A stretch of DNA of 5,879 nucleotides, taken from NCBI GenBank assembly GCA_028679325.1, contig JAJRBS010000044.1, positions 1-5,879 of the forward strand, read 5' to 3'. How positions within the stretch are numbered: the stretch's first letter is position 1; every line of letters starts with the position of its first letter. Made by a program: the position numbers and the translations under genes. The notes beneath the pieces are model-generated. The model did no database searches, was not told where the DNA came from, and worked only from the letters and a program-made list of their open reading frames with translations. The stretch is from Methanoregulaceae archaeon (GTDB lineage: Archaea; Halobacteriota; Methanomicrobia; Methanomicrobiales; Methanospirillaceae). Below, piece by piece: positions 1 to 4,755 of the stretch.

Positions 1-409
1 TGCAGGGCTTGTCGCCATAACTCCTGCTGCCGGGTACGTCGGCGTAGGATCGGCCATCGTCATCGGTATGATAGGCGGTCTTGTCTGCTACGCAACCCTC
101 CTCTTCAGGGTCAACAAGGGACTCGACGAGAGCCTCGATGCCTGGGCCATTCACGGCATGGGAGGCCTGTGGGGGGCAATAGCCACCGGGATATTTGCCA
201 CCGCTGCGATTGGCGGGTTTTCCGGGCTCCTGGAAGGAAATGTTGATCAGTTTATCGCAAACATCGTGGGTGCGCTGGCAGCCCTGGCCTATGCCTTCGT
301 GGTCAGCCTGGCCCTGGCATGGATCGTTGACAAGGCTATCGGCCTCCGCGTATCCGAAGAAGAGGAATATGTGGGCCTGGATATCTCCCAGCACGGAGAA
401 CGGGCTTAG
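1..409 (+). CDS. amtB: Ammonium transporter AmtB, C-terminal part (5' end outside window)
   Basis: This is the last 135 residues of an Amt/MEP/Rh ammonium channel, an integral membrane trimer that conducts ammonium into the cell. The frame is open from base 2. The visible part begins with the family-typical AGLVAITPAAGYV stretch, followed by a membrane helix. The IHGMGGLWG motif follows, and its His (about residue 51 of the visible part) corresponds to the second pore histidine (His318 in E. coli AmtB). Two more hydrophobic segments follow. The cytoplasmic tail ends GLRVSEEEEYVGLDISQHGERA, the usual conserved Amt C-terminus that contacts GlnK. The gene lies 12 bases upstream of glnK, which is the standard linkage and supports regulation by PII. 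The first pore histidine and the N-terminal helices are outside the window. The identification is very secure. No truncation is seen at the 3' end. Confidence 0.97.
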   Translation, partial: AGLVAITPAAGYVGVGSAIVIGMIGGLVCYATLLFRVNKGLDESLDAWAIHGMGGLWGAIATGIFATAAIGGFSGLLEGNVDQFIANIVGALAALAYAFVVSLALAWIVDKAIGLRVSEEEEYVGLDISQHGERA

Positions 410-415
410 AGGTGA
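409..415 (+). promoter_or_regulatory. Strong Shine-Dalgarno for glnK
   Basis: GAGGTGA is complementary to the conserved 3' end of archaeal 16S rRNA. It lies six bases before the ATG at 422. It overlaps the amtB stop codon, suggesting translation of glnK on the same message. It decides the start: the in-frame GTG at 416 nearly abuts the motif and the ATG at 428 is 12 bases away. Confidence 0.75.
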
Positions 416-421
416 GTGTTT

Positions 422-757
422 ATGAAAATGATCAAAGCCATCATCCGACCAGAGCGCCTGGACTTTGCCAAGAAGGCTCTCGAAGAGAAGGGAATCTACG
501 GCATGACGGTCATGTCGGTCGAAGGACGGGGGGACCAGAAAGGAATATCCCTCCAGTACCGCGGCGGGGCGATCACGGTCGACTTCATCTCGAAAGTCCA
601 GATCGAGATCGTTGTCAAGGACCGTGAAGCCGAAACTGTGGTTGAGATAATTAAAGGAGCCACAAAGACCGGAAAGATAGGTGACGGCAGGATCTTTGTC
701 CTGCCGGTGGAACGGTCCATCCGGGTCAGGACGGGGGAAGAGGATTCAGAGAACTGA
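422..757 (+). CDS. glnK: Nitrogen regulatory protein PII (GlnK)
   Basis: This 111-residue protein has the standard PII length and can be aligned to E. coli GlnB without gaps through the conserved regions. PII trimers bind ATP/ADP and 2-oxoglutarate, and the T-loop docks on AmtB to block ammonium uptake. Visible features are the N-terminal MKMIKAIIRPERLD strand, the T-loop about residues 36-55 (GRGDQKG to YRGGAITVDF), Lys58, the B-loop TGKIGDGR at 83-90, and the C-terminal RVRTGEED with Arg101 and Arg103. Gln39, whose backbone region binds 2-oxoglutarate-Mg-ATP in PII proteins, is present. Two oddities stand out. Position 51, the uridylylated Tyr of enterobacterial PII, is Ile, and position 38, Arg in E. 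coli, is Asp. Tyr46 is kept. The gene follows amtB by 12 bases and is surely in its operon. ATG 422 was chosen because of a seven-base Shine-Dalgarno six bases upstream. Confidence 0.97.
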   Translation: MKMIKAIIRPERLDFAKKALEEKGIYGMTVMSVEGRGDQKGISLQYRGGAITVDFISKVQIEIVVKDREAETVVEIIKGATKTGKIGDGRIFVLPVERSIRVRTGEEDSEN

Positions 758-810
758 AGAAGGTGCCCCGGGAATCCTGCCCCTCAGGTGGAGACGAAAA
801 ATCCATCCCA

Positions 811-818
811 TTTTATAA
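811..818 (+). promoter_or_regulatory. TATA-box-like promoter element upstream of the pilin-like gene
   Basis: TTTTATAA sits in an AT-rich patch within otherwise GC-rich DNA. An archaeal transcript would begin about 25 bases downstream (about 840), giving a leader of about 25 bases before the GTG at 866. A second, weaker AT-rich box (CTTTAT, 835-840) could instead give a nearly leaderless transcript. This is inference from position and composition only. Confidence 0.45.
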
Positions 819-820
819 GG

Positions 821-828
821 TTTTTTTT
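821..828 (+). terminator. T8 tract, possible terminator of the amtB-glnK transcript
   Basis: A run of eight T lies 63 bases after the glnK stop codon. Archaeal RNA polymerase often terminates at T-rich tracts without a hairpin, and no strong stem is evident directly before it. The tract also lies just downstream of the putative TATA box, so it may merely be part of an AT-rich promoter region. Confidence 0.35.
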
Positions 829-865
829 CATAATCTTTATCTCATTACCGTCCTTACCCCTGGAA

Positions 866-1369
866 GTGCCGTTTTTTCTCCCTGACCGTGCCGTTTCACC
901 GGTGTTAGGCGTCATCCTCCTGGTGGCGATCGTGATCCTGCTGGCGGCATTGCTGTTCCTTCTGATCCATATCCCTTCATTCGATCTTTCGGGGATTGGG
1001 AAAACACCTTCTTTCATCGAGATAACAGGTATCTATCACGAGAACCAAAACTACGATTCCCGGGTTGTCCTCATCCACAACGGCACCGAGGACCTCAACA
1101 ACTCCCGGCTATGGGCTGAATTCTACCGGAACGGGACAAAGATTCCGGCGGTGATCGAGACCATCAACGGCCATGATTTCGTCGGCTCGCACCACAACGG
1201 CGTCCAGACCATGGGAGGCCTTGGCTGTTCCGGCCCGACCTGGTGCCCGGGGGAGAAGATCTCGATAGATTTCACCGATGCCACGTTCCACCCTGGCGAC
1301 CAGGTGAGGGTGGACATCTTCATCCGCCCCAAAAATACCCTGGTATCACGCTATTCTGCAACGGCATAG
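866..1369 (+). CDS. Archaeal type IV pilin-like protein (pilin N-terminal domain)
   Basis: The protein starts with a short leader and then DRAVSPVLGVILLVAIVILLAA, a signature like that of archaeal pilins (PF07790/DUF1628 type). A short charged leader is cut by a prepilin peptidase around Arg8-Ala9, and a hydrophobic helix (about residues 10-34) then anchors or assembles the subunit. The remaining ~130 residues look extracellular and beta-rich. They carry three N-glycosylation sequons (NGT at 72, NNS at 78, NGT at 89) and a Cys121-x5-Cys127 pair that could form a disulfide. The start at GTG 866 (167 residues) is inferred: the frame is open back to a GTG at 788, but the extra 26 residues cover the T-rich promoter-like stretch and would add an atypical hydrophobic leader. 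No good Shine-Dalgarno is visible. The neighbours do not form a pilus operon, so a lone surface protein sharing only the pilin N-terminus is also possible. Confidence 0.8.
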   Translation: MPFFLPDRAVSPVLGVILLVAIVILLAALLFLLIHIPSFDLSGIGKTPSFIEITGIYHENQNYDSRVVLIHNGTEDLNNSRLWAEFYRNGTKIPAVIETINGHDFVGSHHNGVQTMGGLGCSGPTWCPGEKISIDFTDATFHPGDQVRVDIFIRPKNTLVSRYSATA

Positions 1370-1405
1370 GTATTGTGATCCGGGGGTGCTGGCGGAAAAT
1401 TCTCT

Positions 1406-1412
1406 AAAAAAA
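1406..1412 (-). terminator. T7 tract after the two-helix membrane protein gene
   Basis: On the minus strand, seven T follow three bases after the stop codon of the 1416-1718 gene, with further T-rich sequence beyond. This fits a hairpin-independent archaeal terminator in the short gap between two convergent genes. It might also act as a boundary to the pilin-like transcript coming the other way. Confidence 0.45.
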
Positions 1413-1415
1413 GGA

Positions 1416-1718
1416 TCAGGTAGGGGGATTTGCCAGTTCAGTAGGAAATTCGGGCTCTGTGGGGGGAGTTCTCCAGACAAGCCAGAGGGCGCCGCCAATG
1501 CACAGCACCTCGATCAGAACCAGCATCACCAGGCTGTAGATGTTCTCGGCCAAAAGCAGGTCGATCGGGATCTGCATGCCGAGTGCGTTGTTAACCGCTC
1601 CGATCACAAGGGCGACGATAAGGAACAGGAAAAATCCGCCAAAAAAACCCAGGAGAATTGCGGCTAGGACCCTGGTCAGGCCTGGACGCTCTGAACGCTG
1701 ACCTTCTTCTTCGGTCAT
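1416..1718 (-). CDS. Small two-helix membrane protein, unknown function
   Basis: I do not recognise a family. The 100-residue protein has a charged, Glu/Arg-rich N-terminus (MTEEEGQRSERPG). A first hydrophobic helix follows at about residues 17-42 (rich in Gly and Phe: LLGFFGGFFLFLIV), then a loop NNALGMQIPIDLLLAEN, a second helix at about 60-82 and a short Pro/Thr/Glu-rich tail. An in-frame ATG at 1736 would add six residues. ATG 1718 is preferred because a TATA-like box at 1743-1750 would place transcription initiation close to 1718-1722, too late for the upstream ATG, and because no Shine-Dalgarno is seen before either. It follows the DUF99 gene on the same strand by 68 bases and is followed by a T7 tract. 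The plus-strand frame across it is an antisense shadow. That it is a real gene is supported by the coherent membrane topology rather than by homology. Confidence 0.72.
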   Translation of the reverse strand: MTEEEGQRSERPGLTRVLAAILLGFFGGFFLFLIVALVIGAVNNALGMQIPIDLLLAENIYSLVMLVLIEVLCIGGALWLVWRTPPTEPEFPTELANPPT

Positions 1719-1742
1719 ATGCAGTTCTCTATGCATTCATTT

Positions 1743-1750
1743 CTATTTAT
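1743..1750 (-). promoter_or_regulatory. TATA-like box upstream of the two-helix membrane protein gene
   Basis: On the minus strand, ATAAATAG is centred about 29 bases before the ATG at 1718, in the gap after the DUF99 gene. At that distance the transcript would be leaderless or have a leader of only a few bases. It implies the gene can be transcribed independently of DUF99. Confidence 0.45.
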
Positions 1751-1786
1751 GCGTTGACCTTCCCCGTATCGGGCCCCCGGACGCCT

Positions 1787-2380
1787 TCAGATGCAGCCAG
1801 CAACTTCCGTCTCTGCCTTACGACGGTCGAACCGCTGGACCGCTCTCGCACACAGCCGTGCGACACGAAGAGGTTCAGGTATTTTCCCATCGAGCGTAAA
1901 ATCGTTGCAGAGCCTTTCAGCGTCTCTCCGGGAGAGCCCGCAGGACCGGATGTACATAGTATAGCCTGTCGAGAGGGTGACCGGGTGGCGGGGGCCGAGA
2001 GCCTGGTAGGCCCCGAGCCTTTCCCGGTCACCAGGGAAGTGATGACTGATCTTCTCCTCGAGACCATCCGAGTCCTCGTAGGTGACGATGATCGTCCCTT
2101 TTCCGGTTTCGTTCAGGATACGCTGAGGATCGATGATGTTGAACCAGGAGATGACACTGCCGCTTATCATGATGATGTTGATGTCATCCCGGGCGAAGTT
2201 CTGGTAGAGCGAGATCACGGCCCTCGTGGCGTCCATCCCCCCGACAGTTGTCGACGAAAAAGAGAGCCCATCCGTCCGGAGGTCCTTTCTCATGACCACG
2301 CCGGCAAGGACCGATCGGTCCTCACCTGTATAACTTTCCGCGATTCCAAGGACACGAAGCCCTTTTTTCGCGAGGTGCAT
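1787..2380 (-). CDS. UPF0215/DUF99 family protein, endonuclease V-like
   Basis: The 197-residue protein matches the archaeal DUF99 (PF01949, UPF0215, COG1628) family, described as related in fold to endonuclease V (RNase H-like). Its function is not established. Family-typical stretches in order are HLAKKGLRVLGIAESY (residues 2-17), SVLAGVVMRKDL with the FSSTTVGGMDAT segment (23-52), INIIMISGSVISWFNIID (67-84), VTYEDSDGLE (99-108), STGYTMYIRSCGLS and the C-terminal GKIPEPLRVARLCARAV. The length is close to the family norm. At the place of the first endonuclease V Asp there is Glu15. The middle motif reads ISGSVIS, with Ser73 where I would expect an acidic residue in nucleases, so catalysis as a nuclease is uncertain. 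The frame extends upstream to 2545, but that part lies over the divergent glycosyltransferase. The start at ATG 2380 fits the family N-terminus and a TATA box 20-29 bases upstream. Confidence 0.93.
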   Translation of the reverse strand: MHLAKKGLRVLGIAESYTGEDRSVLAGVVMRKDLRTDGLSFSSTTVGGMDATRAVISLYQNFARDDINIIMISGSVISWFNIIDPQRILNETGKGTIIVTYEDSDGLEEKISHHFPGDRERLGAYQALGPRHPVTLSTGYTMYIRSCGLSRRDAERLCNDFTLDGKIPEPLRVARLCARAVQRFDRRKAETEVAGCI

Positions 2381-2399
2381 GCAAGCACTTATGACAGGG

Positions 2400-2409
2400 C
2401 ATATAAAAA
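2400..2409 (-). promoter_or_regulatory. TATA box of the DUF99 gene in a 39-base divergent promoter
   Basis: Read on the minus strand the element is TTTTTATATG, close to the archaeal TTTATA consensus, centred about 24 bases before the DUF99 ATG (2380). Initiation would therefore fall at or next to the start codon, a leaderless message. For the plus-strand glycosyltransferase (ATG 2420) the same box is too close. That gene may use the weaker ACTTATG at 2387-2393 or a promoter inside DUF99. Confidence 0.55.
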
Positions 2410-2419
2410 TGATATCCCA

Positions 2420-3337
2420 ATGATTCCGGACAAGGGCCTGGTCTGCGTCCTCATCCCGACTCTGAACGAGGCACCGACCATTGGGGGTGTGATCCTTGAG
2501 TTCCGACAGCTCGGGTACGAAAATATCCTGGTCATCGACGGGCAAAGTTCAGATGGGACCCGGACCGCGGCCGAGTCTGCCGGGGCACGGGTGGCGGTCC
2601 AGACCGGAAGGGGCAAGGGAAACGCGGTCATCGAGGCCTTCGGGATGATCACGGAGCCCTACATCCTGATGATTGACGGCGATGGGACTTATTCCCCGGG
2701 CGATGCCGGAAAGATGCTCGAACCCCTGTCCAACGGGGCCGACCAGGTGATCGGGGACAGGCTGACCGCAGAGAACCAGGCCTCCTTCTCCCGTCTGAAC
2801 TATGCCGGGAACCAGCTCTTAAACCGCCTGTTCAAGATCGCTCATGGCCGCTACTTAAGCGATATCCTCTCCGGCTACCGGGCTTTCTCGCTTGCTGCCG
2901 TGCGGCAGATGCAGCTGAAGGAGTCGGGATTCGGGATCGAGACAGAGATCTCCGCAGAAGCTGTCAGAAACAATCATGATGTCCGTGTCGTCCCTGTCAG
3001 CTATGGGAAGAGGTCCGGGACAAAGACAAAGTTGAACCCATTTCACGACGGGATCAAGATCACCTCCACCATCTACCGCCTGGCCAGGATGAGCAACCCC
3101 CTCTTCTACTTCGGCCTCATCGGTATCGTCCTTATGGTGATCGGCCTCTTTGTCGGCGTCTATGTCCTCTTCGAATGGTTCAGGGCCATCGACCATATCC
3201 CCCTCACCATCCTGACCGTGCTCCTGATCGTCATCGGTTTCCAGATCTTCATGTTCGGGGTGATCACGGACATGATGCTCGCTTATCATCGGGAGCTTGT
3301 CAGGGAGATACAGGCAGGGAGGAGAAAAGAGAAGTGA
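2420..3337 (+). CDS. aglJ: AglJ-like family 2 glycosyltransferase (TIGR04182), N-glycan initiation
   Basis: This 305-residue membrane-bound GT-A enzyme belongs to the family that includes Haloferax AglJ, which puts the first sugar on dolichol phosphate for N-glycosylation of the S-layer protein on the cytoplasmic side. The N-terminal GT2 domain shows VLIPTLNEAPTIGGV (10-24), VIDGQSSDGT (38-47), the GRGKGNA segment (63-69), the metal-binding DGDGTY with Asp86 and Asp88, and DILSGYRAFS (148-157). Two C-terminal transmembrane helices follow, about 228-252 and 261-284, then a basic tail ending RRKEK. The frame is open far upstream (to 1658), but those 254 codons lie antisense to DUF99 and the small membrane protein and have no glycosyltransferase character. 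ATG 2420 directly precedes the first strand of the fold. No Shine-Dalgarno is seen. The donor sugar cannot be told from sequence, and a dolichol-phosphate hexose synthase of other purpose is the alternative. Confidence 0.92.
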   Translation: MIPDKGLVCVLIPTLNEAPTIGGVILEFRQLGYENILVIDGQSSDGTRTAAESAGARVAVQTGRGKGNAVIEAFGMITEPYILMIDGDGTYSPGDAGKMLEPLSNGADQVIGDRLTAENQASFSRLNYAGNQLLNRLFKIAHGRYLSDILSGYRAFSLAAVRQMQLKESGFGIETEISAEAVRNNHDVRVVPVSYGKRSGTKTKLNPFHDGIKITSTIYRLARMSNPLFYFGLIGIVLMVIGLFVGVYVLFEWFRAIDHIPLTILTVLLIVIGFQIFMFGVITDMMLAYHRELVREIQAGRRKEK

Positions 3338-3360
3338 TCGGCAGGGAAGGGAATGGAGTA

Positions 3361-3369
3361 ATTTTATTT
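3361..3369 (+). promoter_or_regulatory. AT-rich box, possible tRNA-Gly promoter and/or end of the glycosyltransferase transcript
   Basis: ATTTTATTT lies 24 bases after the glycosyltransferase stop and 36 bases before the tRNA. As a TATA box it would start transcription near 3390, about 15 bases before the mature tRNA 5' end. It could equally be a T-rich terminator. A second AT-rich patch (TTTATG, 3387-3392, then TTTAAAA, 3396-3402) is too close to the tRNA to be its main TATA box. Confidence 0.35.
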
Positions 3370-3404
3370 CTGTCTGGTCCCTATTGTTTATGCACTTTAA
3401 AAGG

Positions 3405-3475
3405 GCGATAGTAGTCTAGCGGCAGGACAGGGGCTTCCCAAGCCTCTAACCCGGGTTCGATCCCCGGCTATCGCA
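3405..3475 (+). tRNA. tRNA-Gly (anticodon CCC)
   Basis: The gene folds as a full 71-base cloverleaf. The acceptor stem GCGATAG (3405-3411) pairs with CTATCGC (3468-3474), and the discriminator is A3475. The D-arm is GTCT/GGAC, its last pair a U-G, with conserved A14, G18-G19 (3421-3422) and A21. The anticodon stem GGGGC (3430-3434) pairs with GCCTC (3442-3446), including one G-U pair, and closes the loop TTCCCAA, giving anticodon CCC at 3437-3439, which reads GGG glycine codons. The variable region is four bases. The T-stem CCGGG/CCCGG encloses TTCGATC. The 3' CCA is not encoded, as in many archaeal tRNA genes. No intron is present. The next open reading frame starts only nine bases after the discriminator base, so 3' processing of the tRNA would define the mRNA 5' end if they share a transcript. 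Confidence 0.97.
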
Positions 3476-3484
3476 TCAGCCCGT

Positions 3485-4165
3485 ATGACCCTTTGTCCCC
3501 CGGATCTTTTCGCCATCCGGATAATCGTGGAGAACAGGAAAGGTGTGCTCCGCGATATCTCGACCGTTGTCGCCCGGCACGAGGCCAATGTGCTGATGGT
3601 CCATCAGGAGATATTCGACGCCGGCCCGTTCAAGGGGATGGCCGAACTCTACCTCGAGTACGAGAATGGTGTGGACCACGACGGGATGATCGCGGAACTC
3701 TGCGAGCTCCCGACCGTGAAGGATGTGAAACCTTACGAACCCTTCTCCTACATCTACGGGACCCGTGTGATCATCATCGGCGGGGGAGCCCAGGTCGCCC
3801 AGGTGGCGCTGGGTGCGGTCAACGAAGCGGATCGCCATAATATCAGGGGTGAGAGGATCTCGGTCGACACTATTCCTCTTGTCGGAGAGAAGACCGTCGC
3901 CCAGGCCGTCGATGCCGTGTCACGCCTGCCGCGGGCGGCGATCCTCGTCCTTGCCGGCTCTCTCATGGGCGGTGAGATATCTGCCGCTGTCGACCGTGTC
4001 AGGGAGGCTGGGATACCGGTCATCGCTCTGAGGATGGCGGGCAGCGTACCGGATCATGCCGACCTGATAGTTACCGATCCCATTCAGGCCGGGGTCTTTG
4101 CGGTCATGCATGTCAGCGGCACGGCCGTCTTCGATATCCGAAGGGTCAAAGGGCGGGAATTCTGA
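3485..4165 (+). CDS. ACT domain / DUF5612 protein, putative amino-acid-responsive regulator
   Basis: The 226-residue protein has an N-terminal ACT domain (about residues 8-85). It opens with FAIRIIVENRKGVLRDISTVVARHEANVLMVHQEIF, the typical first strand, Gly-containing ligand loop and helix of amino-acid-binding ACT domains. A second domain (about 92-222) begins RVIIIGGGAQVAQVALGAV, a Gly-rich Rossmann-like turn. It also contains AILVLAGSLMGGEISAAVDRVREAGIPVIALRMAGSVPDHADLIVTDP and ends with AVFDI. This architecture matches methanogen proteins annotated as DUF5612. A biochemical role is not known to me; sensing of an amino acid or related ligand is inferred from the ACT domain alone. The start at ATG 3485 is placed just before the ACT fold. 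No Shine-Dalgarno is present, and the tRNA-Gly ends nine bases upstream. The stop is separated by two bases from the next ATG, indicating co-translation with the sua5-like gene. Confidence 0.87.
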   Translation: MTLCPPDLFAIRIIVENRKGVLRDISTVVARHEANVLMVHQEIFDAGPFKGMAELYLEYENGVDHDGMIAELCELPTVKDVKPYEPFSYIYGTRVIIIGGGAQVAQVALGAVNEADRHNIRGERISVDTIPLVGEKTVAQAVDAVSRLPRAAILVLAGSLMGGEISAAVDRVREAGIPVIALRMAGSVPDHADLIVTDPIQAGVFAVMHVSGTAVFDIRRVKGREF

Positions 4166-4167
4166 CG

Positions 4168-4755
4168 ATGGACCGGGTCCGGGAGGCCGTGAAGGTGCTT
4201 TTGCATGACGGGCTGGTCGTCTACCCCACGGATACCATCTATGGCCTCGGTGCCGATGCCTTCTCCGAGGAGGCCATCCTCCGGGTCTTCGAGGCCAAGC
4301 AGAGGCCGCTCGGAAACCCCATCTCGATCGCTGTCTCGGACCGGGAGATGATTCACGGGGTGGCCCGGGTGGACCGGGCAGCAGAGTTCCTTATTGACAG
4401 CCTCCTCCCCGGACCGGTCACGCTCGTGCTTCCGGCAAAGAAGACGGTCTCCGGGCTGCTGACCGGGGGAACAAAGATGATCGGGATCCGGTATCCCCGT
4501 CATCCCATGGCTCTCGAGCTCATCTCCTGTCTCGACTCCCCTATTACGGCCACCAGCGCCAACATTTCAGGTGCAAAAGACCCTGTGACCCCGGATGAGT
4601 GCAATGTCCCCTATGACTTCCTTATTGATGGGGGAATGCTCCCGGGGACACCGAGCACGGTGGTCGATACCGTCTCCCGGAGGGTCATCAGGGCCGGGGC
4701 GGAGATCGATCAAGTCCTCGCTCTCCTCTCAGCGCTGGACGAGACCCCCCCATGA
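4168..4755 (+). CDS. L-threonylcarbamoyladenylate synthase, YrdC/Sua5 family
   Basis: The enzyme makes L-threonylcarbamoyl-AMP from threonine, bicarbonate and ATP. This is the first step of t6A37 formation in tRNAs reading ANN codons; the KEOPS complex then transfers the group. The 195-residue protein is the single-domain YrdC form, lacking the C-terminal Sua5 extension. Conserved motifs in order are VVYPTDTIYGLGADA (17-31), the KxR signature KQRPLGNPISI (44-54), PGPVTLVLP (81-89), IGIRYPRHP (105-113), ITATSANISG (126-135) and PSTVVD (162-167). All expected substrate-pocket elements (KxR and SxN, here Ser130 and Asn132) are present, so it should be active. It starts two bases after the DUF5612 stop and overlaps the next gene by four bases (ATGA), consistent with a three-gene translationally coupled operon. 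Local gene-symbol use varies between sua5, tsaC and yrdC, so none is assigned. Confidence 0.95.
   Translation: MDRVREAVKVLLHDGLVVYPTDTIYGLGADAFSEEAILRVFEAKQRPLGNPISIAVSDREMIHGVARVDRAAEFLIDSLLPGPVTLVLPAKKTVSGLLTGGTKMIGIRYPRHPMALELISCLDSPITATSANISGAKDPVTPDECNVPYDFLIDGGMLPGTPSTVVDTVSRRVIRAGAEIDQVLALLSALDETPP

Noticed and set aside
784..1017. Minus-strand frame of 77 codons and other antisense frames over glnK, pilin-like, DUF5612 and sua5-like genes
   Set aside because: Their translations are low-complexity or Arg/Pro-rich shadows typical of GC-rich coding DNA and lack start signals or recognisable domains.
1658..2419. A plus-strand frame open for 254 codons upstream of and in frame with the glycosyltransferase, suggesting a 559-residue fusion protein
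   Set aside because: It is antisense to DUF99, which has clear family motifs, and to the two-helix gene. Its translation shows no domain, and the glycosyltransferase fold starts directly after ATG 2420.
2381..2545. Extension of DUF99 by 55 residues upstream of ATG 2380
   Set aside because: The extra residues are antisense to the glycosyltransferase start and do not resemble the DUF99 N-terminus, which normally begins near HLAKKGLRVLG.
3405..3475. tRNA-Gly as an integration site of a mobile element
   Set aside because: No integrase, no repeated tRNA 3' fragment and no foreign-looking genes are seen in the window; the downstream genes are core archaeal families.
3405..4755. Functional link between tRNA-Gly(CCC) and the t6A enzyme
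   Set aside because: t6A is placed on tRNAs that read ANN codons. A CCC-anticodon glycine tRNA reads GGG and is not a substrate, so proximity alone does not imply modification.
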